DNA of 48,908 nucleotides from Clostridia bacterium (GTDB lineage Bacteria; Bacillota; Clostridia; Lachnospirales; Lachnospiraceae): assembly GCA_910575725.1 (NCBI GenBank), contig CAJTFE010000038.1:1-48908 (forward strand), written 5' to 3'. Positions 8,145 through 16,710 of the stretch are shown piece by piece (positions within the stretch are counted from its first letter, which is position 1; each line of letters begins with the position of its first letter). Position numbers and translations under genes: made by a program. The notes beneath the pieces were generated by a model that had not been told where the DNA came from, searched no databases, and worked only from the letters and a program-made list of their open reading frames with translations.

Positions 8145-10259
8145 TTATTTCTTTGCTGCCAGTACCTTTTCCTGAATACTCTTGGGCACCTGCTCGTATT
8201 TCTCAAAGAACATGGAGTAGTTACCACGGCCCTGCGTCTTGGAACGAAGGTCTGTAGAGTATCCGAACATCTCTGCCAGAGGTACGTAACCGCGGATCAT
8301 CTTTCCTCCGCCGATATCGTCCATACCCTCGATACGGCCCCGGCGGCTGTTAATGTCGCCGATAACGTCGCCCATGTAATCTTCGGGAGTGGTAACCTCA
8401 ACCTTCATAATGGGCTCCAAGAGTACCGGATTCCCCTTCTGCATAGCCTCCTTAAATGCCAGAGAACCGGCAATGTGGAATGCCATCTCACTGGAGTCTA
8501 CCTCATGGTAGGAGCCGTCGTATACGGTCGCATGAAGTCCAAGCACCGGGAAGCCTCCCAAGATACCGGACTGTGCCGCCTCTTCGATACCCTCGCCGAC
8601 TGCAGGAATGTATTCCTTCGGAATCGCACCGCCCACAACCTGGGAATCGAACTTGAACAGCTCTTCTCCGTTGGCGTCCATGGGCTCGAAGCGTACCTTA
8701 CAGTGGCCGTACTGTCCACGTCCGCCGGACTGCTTCGCATACTTGCTGTCCACGTCCACCGGCTTCGTAAAGGTCTCCTTGTAGGCAACCTGAGGTGCGC
8801 CTACGTTGGCCTCTACCTTGTACTCTCTTAAGAGACGGTCAACAATAATCTCAAGATGCAGCTCGCCCATACCTGCAATAATCGTCTGGCCCGTCTCCGG
8901 ATCCGTGTGAGCACGGAAGGTCGGGTCCTCCTCTGCAAGCTTTGCAAGAGCCTCGCCCATCTTGCCCTGGCCGGCCTTTGTCTTCGGCTCGATAGCCAGC
9001 TCGATAACCGGCTCCGGGAACTCCATGGACTCCAGGATTACCGGATGCTGCTCGTCACAAATGGTATCGCCTGTGGTGGTAAACTTAAAGCCTACTGCCG
9101 CAGCGATATCTCCGGAATATACCTTGTCAAGCTCCGCTCTCTTGTTTGCGTGCATCTGAAGGATACGTCCTACACGTTCCTTCTTCTGTTTGGTAGAATT
9201 ATATACGTAGGAACCGGAATTCATGGTTCCGGAGTATACTCGGAAAAACGCAAGCTTTCCTACAAAGGGGTCAGCCATAATCTTAAATGCCAGTGCAGAG
9301 AAGGGCTCTTCGTCAGAAGAATGACGCTCCGTCTCGTTGCCTTCCATATCCGTTCCCTTGATGGACGCAATGTCCGTGGGAGCCGGCATATAGTCAAGCA
9401 CTGCATCCAGAAGCTTCTGAACGCCCTTGTTCCGGTAAGCTGTACCGCAGCATACGGGCACTGCCGTACACTCACAGGTCGCTTTTCTCAAAACCTTCTT
9501 CAAATCATCTACAGCGGGTTCTTCTCCCTCCAGATATACCATCATCAGGTCATCGTCCAGCTCACAGATTTTCTCAACCAGCTCGGTACGATAAAGCTCG
9601 GCGTCATCTGCCATATCCTCCGGGATATCAACAATGGAAATGTCCTCGCCCTTCTCATCGTTGTAGATGTAGGCTTTCATCTCGAACAAATCAATGATTC
9701 CCTTGAATTCGTCTTCCTTTCCGATGGGAAGCTGAATGCAGATAGCATTCTTTCCAAGTCTTGTTTTAATCATTTCTACCGCATTGTAGAAATCTGCACC
9801 CAGGATGTCCATCTTATTGATGAACGCCATACGGGGTACATTGTAGGTATCAGCCTGGCGCCAAACGTTTTCAGACTGAGGCTCTACACCGCCCTTCGCA
9901 CAGAACACGCCTACGGCGCCGTCCAGTACACGAAGGGAACGCTCTACCTCAACCGTAAAGTCAACGTGACCCGGGGTATCAATGATATTGATACGATGCT
10001 CCAAAGCTCCATCCTGGGGCTTGCAGTTCTCCTGGTGGGTCCAATGACAGGTTGTAGCTGCGGAAGTGATGGTGATACCACGCTCCTGTTCCTGCTCCAT
10101 CCAGTCCATGGTAGCAGTACCTTCGTGAGTATCTCCGATTTTATAGTTTACGCCAGTGTAATACAGAATACGCTCGGTCAATGTGGTCTTACCGGCATCG
10201 ATATGAGCCATGATTCCGATATTCCTGGTTCTCTCCAATGGATATTCTCTTCCAGCCAC
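8145..10259 (-). CDS. fusA: Elongation factor G
   Basis: EF-G is the GTPase that moves tRNA and mRNA through the ribosome and helps split ribosomes. At 704 aa it has full family length. The P-loop AHIDAGKTT lies at residues 18-26, followed by [17 protein letters not shown] and NKMD. The later domains carry the GGRGQYGH segment of domain IV and the RRGRIEGMD region of domain V. The ATG has a GGAGGAAAACC-type ribosome binding site. It lies 47 bp after rpsG in the str operon. Nothing odd was seen. Confidence 0.99.
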   Translation of the reverse strand: MAGREYPLERTRNIGIMAHIDAGKTTLTERILYYTGVNYKIGDTHEGTATMDWMEQEQERGITITSAATTCHWTHQENCKPQDGALEHRINIIDTPGHVDFTVEVERSLRVLDGAVGVFCAKGGVEPQSENVWRQADTYNVPRMAFINKMDILGADFYNAVEMIKTRLGKNAICIQLPIGKEDEFKGIIDLFEMKAYIYNDEKGEDISIVDIPEDMADDAELYRTELVEKICELDDDLMMVYLEGEEPAVDDLKKVLRKATCECTAVPVCCGTAYRNKGVQKLLDAVLDYMPAPTDIASIKGTDMEGNETERHSSDEEPFSALAFKIMADPFVGKLAFFRVYSGTMNSGSYVYNSTKQKKERVGRILQMHANKRAELDKVYSGDIAAAVGFKFTTTGDTICDEQHPVILESMEFPEPVIELAIEPKTKAGQGKMGEALAKLAEEDPTFRAHTDPETGQTIIAGMGELHLEIIVDRLLREYKVEANVGAPQVAYKETFTKPVDVDSKYAKQSGGRGQYGHCKVRFEPMDANGEELFKFDSQVVGGAIPKEYIPAVGEGIEEAAQSGILGGFPVLGLHATVYDGSYHEVDSSEMAFHIAGSLAFKEAMQKGNPVLLEPIMKVEVTTPEDYMGDVIGDINSRRGRIEGMDDIGGGKMIRGYVPLAEMFGYSTDLRSKTQGRGNYSMFFEKYEQVPKSIQEKVLAAKK

Positions 10260-10306
10260 GGGTTTTCCTCCTCAAATCATCAAGCACAAACGACTTTCGG
10301 TCTTGA

Positions 10307-11034
<728 letters not shown>

Positions 11035-11457
11035 TTACTTCTTAGCGTCTTTCGGTCTCTTGGCTCCGTATTTGGAACGGGCCTGTCTTCTCTTCGCTAC
11101 GCCTGCGGTATCCAATGTACCGCGGATGATATGATATCTTGTACCGGGAAGGTCCTTTACTCTTCCTCCGCGGATCATAACTACACTATGCTCCTGAAGG
11201 TTGTGGCCTTCGCCCGGAATATAGCTCGTTACCTCAATACCGTTGGAAAGACGTACTCTGGCAATCTTACGAAGAGCGGAGTTCGGCTTCTTCGGTGTGG
11301 CAGTCTTTACTGCAGTACATACACCGCGCTTCTGGGGTGCGGATGTATCCGTAGCTTTCTTTTTCAGAGAGTTAAATCCTTTCTGAAGAGCGGGAGCAGT
11401 AGACTTCTTCACAGAGGTCTGTCTTCCTTTTCTTACTAACTGGTTAAATGTTGGCAT
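11035..11457 (-). CDS. rpsL: 30S ribosomal protein S12
   Basis: S12 lies at the decoding centre and affects translation accuracy. The 140-aa protein starts [12 protein letters not shown] and ends in a basic tail. The frame could begin three codons earlier at a GTG, but AGGAGG stands 7 nt before the ATG at 11457, so that start is used. The [11 protein letters not shown] and GGRVKDLPG loops have the wild-type lysines at positions that mutate in streptomycin-resistant strains, so the sequence predicts no ribosomal resistance. It is the first gene of the str operon and has its own promoter. Confidence 0.99.
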   Translation of the reverse strand: MPTFNQLVRKGRQTSVKKSTAPALQKGFNSLKKKATDTSAPQKRGVCTAVKTATPKKPNSALRKIARVRLSNGIEVTSYIPGEGHNLQEHSVVMIRGGRVKDLPGTRYHIIRGTLDTAGVAKRRQARSKYGAKRPKDAKK

Positions 11458-11568
11458 TCCTTTCACCTCCTGTAATAAGTGGCTGGCATGCTGCCGGCCC
11501 TGTCAGGCTGCTGTGCCATGATCGGCTTTATGGCGCACGAAAACCTGCGCATTCGCACACACTGGTTC

Positions 11569-11597
11569 ATTATAGTAACAAAACTGCCGGCTGTCAA
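11569..11597 (-). promoter_or_regulatory. Promoter of the rpsL-rpsG-fusA-tuf operon
   Basis: On the minus strand, consensus TTGACA (11592-11597) and consensus TATAAT (11569-11574) are separated by exactly 17 bp. The leader to the rpsL start is about 105 nt. The -35 box lies 10 bp after the terminator of the upstream gene. Confidence 0.93.
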
Positions 11598-11607
11598 GGA
11601 CTTTTTC

Positions 11608-11640
11608 AAAGAAACCCGGCAGATTCTGCCGGGTTTCTTT
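11608..11640 (-). terminator. Terminator of the MBL-fold hydrolase gene
   Basis: A 16-bp perfect stem (AAAGAAACCCGGCAGA and complement) with a 1-nt centre spans 11608-11640, 19 bp after the stop codon. It ends in TTTCTTT on the minus strand and directly precedes the rpsL promoter. Confidence 0.85.
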
Positions 11641-11659
11641 GAATTCTTACAACAATACT

Positions 11660-12418
11660 CTATAAACAATACATCTTCCCTGGCTTCTCGCCAAACCAGG
11701 GCATAGGAAGGCCGTCTTTTGCACTCTCACAGACCTTCTTCGCACTGGCAAGCCAGTTCTGGCTGTCCCTTTCCGGCTTAGGAAGATGCAGAGCCAGAAT
11801 CTGAGCGGGCTTCAGATGTTTTACAAGAAGCCGTCTGCTGGAAGGCAGACCGATAACAGGAAAGGGCGCAATCAGTATATCCGGCGTTTGCTCCCATGCC
11901 CCGATTCGTGCAAACAGCTCCTCCCGAGGCCAGGCATCCCCCAAAAGCACCATCCGTTTTCCTTCCATCTCAACCATGGCGGTCAGATTCTGAACTCCCG
12001 CATAGGCCTCGCCCATATGTGTGCTGTTAAAAAGCTCGGCGCAGCCGCCGGGAAACCATATCTTCACATTCCCTTTTTCCTCCGGAGAAACCTCATACAT
12101 CCTCCCCCTATCAGGCGCCATCCCGCGAAGCTTCCCAATGACCTCTTCTGTAGAAATAATCATCAGCTCCGGATTTCGTCCAAGAGCCTCTGCCGTATCT
12201 TTAGGACAGAAATGATCTCCATGGGCGTGCGTAAACAAAAGCGTCCCTATGCCTCCCTTCTCTATCCCGGCAAAAAGCTCCGCTTTCACTTGGGGAGGCG
12301 TATCCGGATACAGCCCGTCCGGGTCTTTGCTAAAAGCATCCACTCCGACGGCCTTTCTTCCTATTTTTATGAGCACGCCGCAGCTGGCCGTATGGTACAC
12401 TATGATATTGGTATTCAT
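11660..12418 (-). CDS. MBL-fold metallo-hydrolase (UlaG/YtkL-like)
   Basis: This 252-aa protein has the metallo-beta-lactamase fold. The metal motif THAHGDHF lies at residues 63-70 (His64, His66, Asp68, His69), and later metal ligands are suggested by LLGDAWP and the LALHLPKP segment. The overall pattern resembles UlaG-like and YtkL-like hydrolases, whose substrates vary; no substrate can be named here. The frame extends seven codons upstream, but GGAAGGCGGG lies about 9 nt before the ATG at 12418. It is divergent from the ECF sigma gene and separates it from the str operon. Confidence 0.85.
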   Translation of the reverse strand: MNTNIIVYHTASCGVLIKIGRKAVGVDAFSKDPDGLYPDTPPQVKAELFAGIEKGGIGTLLFTHAHGDHFCPKDTAEALGRNPELMIISTEEVIGKLRGMAPDRGRMYEVSPEEKGNVKIWFPGGCAELFNSTHMGEAYAGVQNLTAMVEMEGKRMVLLGDAWPREELFARIGAWEQTPDILIAPFPVIGLPSSRRLLVKHLKPAQILALHLPKPERDSQNWLASAKKVCESAKDGLPMPWFGEKPGKMYCL

Positions 12419-12461
12419 AATAAAACGCCCGCCTTCCATATTAGATCAAGCTTTCAAGTGC

Positions 12462-12491
12462 ATTTTAAATTAAATTTCAATCCTCTGTCAA
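12462..12491 (-). promoter_or_regulatory. Promoter of the MBL-fold hydrolase gene
   Basis: On the minus strand, TTGACA (12486-12491) and TAAAAT (12462-12467) are spaced by 18 bp, about 45 bp before the start codon. Confidence 0.65.
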
Positions 12492-12585
12492 GAATACACT
12501 CTTTTTAATTTTTTAAAAAAATGTTAAAATAGATGCAATAAAATTCTATTCTCGTGTATTAATGAAGTGAAAGGAGAAGGCAATT

Positions 12586-13158
12586 ATGATAATTTGCTTG
12601 ACGTCGGCAAATGACAGCGGAGGAGTACCGGATTCCTCCCGATTGGATCGCTGCCTTTTCGGAATCGCCCATGAAGATTCCAATGCTCTTGCAGAGCTTT
12701 ACGACTGCACCAGCGCTTCCGTCTATGCTTTTGCCCTTTCTATTTTGAAGAATACCCAGGACGCAGAGGATGTCCTGCACGACTGTTATCTCCAGATTTA
12801 TTCGGCAGCCCCCAGGTATCAGTCCTCCAAAAAGCCCATGGCATGGATTCTGACCATCACCCGGAATCTCTGTCTTTTGAAGCTTCGGGAACGCAGAAAG
12901 ACAGCAGATATCCCTCCGGAAAACTGGGAGCCTTATCTGGAGGCATGCGAGACTGTCTCCTTGGAGGATCGGCTGATTCTAACGGAATGTATGGAGCTTC
13001 TTTCCGACGAGGAGCGTCAGATCGTTATTCTCCATGCCGTTGCAGGCTTTAAGCATCGGGAAACTGCAAAGTTCCTTGCGCTTCCCCTGTCCACCATTCT
13101 TTCAAAATACAACCGCGCCATAAAGAAACTAAAAAATCATATAGGAGAGGAGGATTGA
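12586..13158 (+). CDS. ECF-type RNA polymerase sigma factor
   Basis: This 190-aa sigma-70 family factor has regions 2 and 4 only, as in the extracytoplasmic-function group. Region 2 (about residues 24-92) includes the ILKNTQDAEDVLHDCYLQIY and PMAWILTITRNLCLLKLRERR segments. Region 4 (about 130-186) carries the HRETAKFLALPLSTILSKYNRAIKKL recognition helices. The ATG has AAGGAG about 9 nt upstream. The next gene starts 2 bp after its stop and encodes a membrane RsgI-like protein, which I infer to be its anti-sigma factor. The stimulus and the target promoters are unknown. Confidence 0.93.
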   Translation: MIICLTSANDSGGVPDSSRLDRCLFGIAHEDSNALAELYDCTSASVYAFALSILKNTQDAEDVLHDCYLQIYSAAPRYQSSKKPMAWILTITRNLCLLKLRERRKTADIPPENWEPYLEACETVSLEDRLILTECMELLSDEERQIVILHAVAGFKHRETAKFLALPLSTILSKYNRAIKKLKNHIGEED

Positions 13159-13160
13159 AG

Positions 13161-14861
13161 ATGGCAGACAAAAACACTGAGCAGAAAATCAAGCAGGCCT
13201 TTTCAAACGCGGTTCCCGATATACGCGGCAGCATCCTTTCCGACTGCAAATCTCAGAAAGGAGCTGTAATCATTATGACAGATACCAATAAAAAAACCTT
13301 TTTATCACGGCGTCTTGCCGGTATTGCAGCGGCATTTGTACTGCTGATCGGCGGTTTGGCCGGCTTCCAGATATACCTCACCAATTATTCCGTTGCCTCC
13401 ACCGTCTCTCTGGATGTAAATCCTTCCATTGAGATTGAGGTAAATAAAAAAGAAGAGGTTCTGGCCGTAAATCCCCGAAATAAGGACGCAGAAACCGTAG
13501 TCGGCAGCATGAATTTCAAAGGAAGCAGCCTTGACGTAGCCATAAACGCACTCATCGGCTCTATGCTCCGCAACGGTTATTTAAATGAGCTGGCCAATTC
13601 CATCTTAATCAGCGTAGACAACCAGGATCCGGCCAAGAGCGCAGAGCTGCAGGAGCGTCTGGCTAACGAAATCAGCGCCGTCCTTCAGTCCGGAACCTTC
13701 AACGGGGCCGTTCTAAGCCAGAGCATTTACGCAGATTCCAATCTCAGGCAGCTTGCCGAGACTTACGGCATTACTTTAGGCAAAGCCCAGCTGATTCAGC
13801 AGATTATTGACCAGAGCGCCTTTTACTCCTTTGAGGATCTGGTTCCCTTATCCATCAATGAGCTGAACCTGCTGACCGAATCCGGCAATCTGAATCTGGC
13901 AAATGTGAATTCTCTGGGAACCGCCAGCGACAAAGCCTACATCGGCGAGGAAAAAGCAAAGCAGGCCGCCCTCTCTCATGCCGGAGCTTCAGCAGATAAG
14001 CTTACGGAATACGAGATCGAACTGGACTATGAGCACGGCGCAATGGTTTATGAGATTGAATTTAAATGTGAAGGGTTTGAATATGACTATGAGATTGACG
14101 CTGTTACCGGAGCCGTTTTAAAGAGCGGGAAGGAGACGGATGACGACTATATTCCGCCCAAGGCTGACACTCCGCAGCCGGATACCGGCAGCTCTTCCCA
14201 GACAAATACCAGCACTCCCCAGGCTGACAGCGGCTCTTCCCAGGCAAGCGGCACACCCCAGGCGAATAACACGCCCCAGGCTGACGGCAGCTCTTCCCCG
14301 ACGGATAACACGCCGAAAGCCGACAACAGCTCTTCCCAGACGAATAGCACGCCTCCTCAGCCTGCTCCGGAAAGCCAGAATCCCAAGGCCTCCTATATTG
14401 ACGAAGGCCAGGCTAAAAATGCAGCCTTCTCCCATGCAGGCGTATCGGCAAATGCTGTCACGGAATATAAGAGCAAATTGGATCGGGAGCACGGCATTAT
14501 GGTCTATGAGATTGAATTCAAATGCCAGGGCTTTGAGTACGAGTACGAAATCGATGCCTCTGCCGGCTCCGTTCTGAAACATGAAAAAGATACAGATGAC
14601 GACTACATTCCGCCTCAGACAGGAGGAGACCAGTCTTCCGGGGGAAGCGGCGGAAATATCGGCGAAGCGCGTGCAAAAGAAATCGCCTTCTCCCATGCGG
14701 GTGTCTCGGCAGATTCCGTTTATAATTACGAAGCTGGCTTAGATGAAGATGACGGTATGATGATTTATGAAATTGAATTCAAAGCCGGCAATTGTGAGTA
14801 TGAATATGAGATTGATGCTGTCAGCGGTTCCGTTTTGAAATACGAATGGGACGAGAACGAT
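13161..14861 (+). CDS. RsgI-like membrane anti-sigma factor with three PepSY repeats
   Basis: This 567-aa protein has a short cytoplasmic N-terminus (1-50), one membrane helix (52-74) and a large external part. Residues 79-112 match the RsgI-type region (TVSLDVNPSIEIEVNKKEEV). Three PepSY-like repeats lie at about 260-322, 412-475 and 497-565. Each has the pattern A-SHAGxSAD, then MVYEIEFK, then YEYEIDAxxGxVLK. A Ser/Thr/Pro/Gln-rich linker (335-408) joins repeats 1 and 2. A TTG two codons earlier is in frame, but GGAGAGGAGG favours the ATG at 13161. It probably holds the upstream sigma factor inactive until an envelope signal arrives. The ligand bound by the repeats is unknown. Confidence 0.88.
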
Positions 14862-14871
14862 TAAAGAAAAG

Positions 14872-14927
14872 CTTGCGTCGTTAACGCATAAACGCAAGGG
14901 GCTGCTGCAAAATAAGACAGCACCCCC
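14872..14927 (+). terminator. Tandem hairpins after the sigma/anti-sigma operon
   Basis: Two stems follow the stop codon: CTTGCGT/ACGCAAG (14872-14898) and GGGGcTGCTG/CAGCACCCC (14898-14926). Only a short T-poor tail follows, so termination may be inefficient. The convergent lpdA gene ends at 14961. Confidence 0.5.
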
Positions 14928-14960
14928 TTGTTAATGAGTATTAATTTCAAATCCTTCTCT

Positions 14961-16325
14961 TTAGGAAAACAGAGCCTCCCGAATCACTTCGCATACGGTA
15001 GGATGGGGGAAGATCGTTCTCTTTATGCTCTCCAGAGGAATCTTATTTTCAATCATCAGGGCCAGAGAATAAATGTACTCTGACGCATAGGAGGACATCA
15101 AAGCCGCGCCTATTATCACATCCCTCTGCGAATCAATGATAATCTTGCAGATCCCATTACTCATTCCATTTTCCGCCACATGACGGCCGCTGAAATTAAT
15201 GGAGGCCTTCTTAACGGTATAAGGAATCCCGGATTCTTTTGCCTGCTCCTCGGACATTCCCACAAAAGCCGCTTCCGGGCTGGTATACACTACGCCGCAG
15301 ACTGCGTCATAGCTCATGGCATCCTCCTTTCCAAGGATGGTGTTGACAGCCACCTCACCCTCACGGTAGCCCACATGGGCCAGCATTACTTTTCCATTCA
15401 CATCGCCCACGGCGTAGACCCCCGGCACATTGGTACGCATTTGGGCATCCGTCACAATGGCTCCCCGTTCCATCTCTACGCCAAGAGCCGCAAGGCCCTC
15501 AATATTGCTGTTGGCCCGGCGGCCTACGCACATCAATGCTTTGTCGTAAGCGGCCACATCTATTCTGCCGTCTCTTGTAAAGGTCACAACGCCATCTGCC
15601 ACCTTTTTCACTGCGCTTGAGAGATAGAAGGTCACGCCTTTTTTCTCCAGCTCCTGCTGAAGGAGAAGGCTTACCTCCCGATCGTTAGGCCCCAGTACCT
15701 TGTCCATCATCTCAATGACCGTCACCTTGGCTCCTGCCTCCTGGAAGTAAGCCGCCATCTCAAAGCCAATAACGCCGCCGCCTACGATCAGAAGCTTTTG
15801 GGGAATCTCCGTCATGTCCAGAATCTCGTCGCTGGTCATAACCGTGCCTTTTTCAAACTCCTCTTTTACGCCGTCAATGGGCGGTACCACCGGAGAGGAA
15901 CCGGACGCGATAATGATATTCTTTCCAAGAAAAGTTTCCGTTTCTGTGGACACCGTCAGAGCCCCATTCTCCCTGGACAGCTTTGCTGTTCCGTTCACCA
16001 CCTTAACCTTTTTCCGCCTCAGGCCTCCGGCCACACCCTGCACCAGGGTCTTTACCACCTCGTTTTTCTTCTGGACAACTGCCCCGTGATCCAGGGAAGC
16101 CTCTCTGACCGTTACGCCGTAGGGTTCTCCAGCACCGTTGGCATAGTGGTATATCTTAGATGCATACAAAAAGGTTTTTGTAGGAATACAGCCTACGTTC
16201 AGGCAAGTACCGCCTAAGTTCTTTTTCTCTACCAGAAGCACGCTCTTTCCGTGGTGGGCTGCATACTCTGCGCTGTTGTAGCCCGCCGGGCCGCCGCCAA
16301 TCACAATTACATCAAATTCCTGCAT
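14961..16325 (-). CDS. lpdA: Dihydrolipoyl dehydrogenase (E3)
   Basis: E3 reoxidises dihydrolipoamide of 2-oxoacid dehydrogenase or glycine-cleavage complexes with NAD+. The 454-aa protein has the FAD motif GGGPAG at 10-15, the redox pair Cys41/Cys46 in GGTCLNVGCIPTK, a second GGGVIGFE nucleotide motif, and the C-terminal HPTVCEVI with the catalytic His. An in-frame TTG precedes the ATG, but GGAGG 8 nt upstream supports ATG at 16325. No E1, E2 or gcv gene is nearby, so its partner complex is not visible. The 265-nt leader contains two full and one truncated copy of an unusual hairpin repeat that ends at the ribosome binding site. Confidence 0.95.
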   Translation of the reverse strand: MQEFDVIVIGGGPAGYNSAEYAAHHGKSVLLVEKKNLGGTCLNVGCIPTKTFLYASKIYHYANGAGEPYGVTVREASLDHGAVVQKKNEVVKTLVQGVAGGLRRKKVKVVNGTAKLSRENGALTVSTETETFLGKNIIIASGSSPVVPPIDGVKEEFEKGTVMTSDEILDMTEIPQKLLIVGGGVIGFEMAAYFQEAGAKVTVIEMMDKVLGPNDREVSLLLQQELEKKGVTFYLSSAVKKVADGVVTFTRDGRIDVAAYDKALMCVGRRANSNIEGLAALGVEMERGAIVTDAQMRTNVPGVYAVGDVNGKVMLAHVGYREGEVAVNTILGKEDAMSYDAVCGVVYTSPEAAFVGMSEEQAKESGIPYTVKKASINFSGRHVAENGMSNGICKIIIDSQRDVIIGAALMSSYASEYIYSLALMIENKIPLESIKRTIFPHPTVCEVIREALFS

Positions 16326-16339
16326 CAATTTCCTCCATT

Positions 16340-16443
16340 CCAGTACCGTAATGCTTCTTCAATACACTTTGACTAAATCAATTTCTGGCCGCAGGTACAT
16401 GCGTCCAGAAATCGATTTGTGCATTGAATAAGCATTACTGTTT
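16340..16443 (-). repeat. Hairpin leader element, copy A (lpdA-proximal)
   Basis: This 104-bp unit contains a 91-nt hairpin (16348-16438). It has a 20-bp outer stem closing with CAC/GTG, a 7-nt bulge on one side, a 14-bp inner stem and a 16-nt loop that can itself pair CGCA with TGCG. On the minus strand the unit runs into the lpdA ribosome binding site through ACTGGAATGGAGG. It is a direct tandem repeat of copy B. Confidence 0.9.
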
Positions 16444-16547
16444 CCAGTTCCGTAATGCTTCTTCAATACACTTTGACTAAATCAATTTCCGGCCGCAGGT
16501 ACATGCGTCCAGAAATCGATTTGTGCACTGAAAAAGCATTACTGTTT
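16444..16547 (-). repeat. Hairpin leader element, copy B
   Basis: This second 104-bp unit is in direct tandem with copy A and has the same 91-nt hairpin (16452-16542). It differs from A at a handful of positions. On the plus strand five of its stem positions are A-C mispairs, and each becomes a G-U pair in the minus-strand RNA. Confidence 0.9.
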
Positions 16548-16590
16548 CCAGTTCCATAGTATCCCTTACAATACATCAGATTATTTTCTG
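16548..16590 (-). repeat. Truncated third hairpin leader unit
   Basis: The conserved edge CCAGTTCC is followed by ATAGTATCCCTTACAATACA, which resembles one arm of the hairpin units. The other arm is missing. It is the start of the predicted lpdA transcript, so the array probably once had three units or was cut by the promoter region. Confidence 0.5.
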
Positions 16591-16598
16591 ATTATTCT

Positions 16599-16628
16599 AT
16601 CATACAATCCCTGCAGTGTAAAATGCAA
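16599..16628 (-). promoter_or_regulatory. Promoter of lpdA
   Basis: On the minus strand, TTGCAT (16623-16628) and TATGAT (16599-16604) are spaced by 18 bp. Transcription from here would carry the whole hairpin array in a leader of about 265 nt. Confidence 0.6.
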
Positions 16629-16669
16629 GAATATTCTACGCAAATCACAAAAAAACAAACATAAAAACA

Positions 16670-16704
16670 GAGAGCCGCAGATTTTATCTTCTGCAGCTCT
16701 CTCT
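16670..16704 (-). terminator. rpoC terminator
   Basis: A stem AGAGAGCTGCAGA / TCTGCGGCTCTCT with a short AT-rich loop is followed on the minus strand by TGTTTTTA. It lies just after the rpoC stop codon at 16711. Confidence 0.9.
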
Positions 16705-16710
16705 ACTTTC

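Noticed and set aside
16340..16547. CRISPR array
   Set aside because: The 104-bp units are direct tandem copies without spacers, each is a long hairpin, and no cas gene is present.
16340..16547. Retron, DGR or integron attC origin for the hairpins
   Set aside because: No reverse transcriptase or integron integrase is near, and attC core sites (GTTRRRY and complement) are absent.
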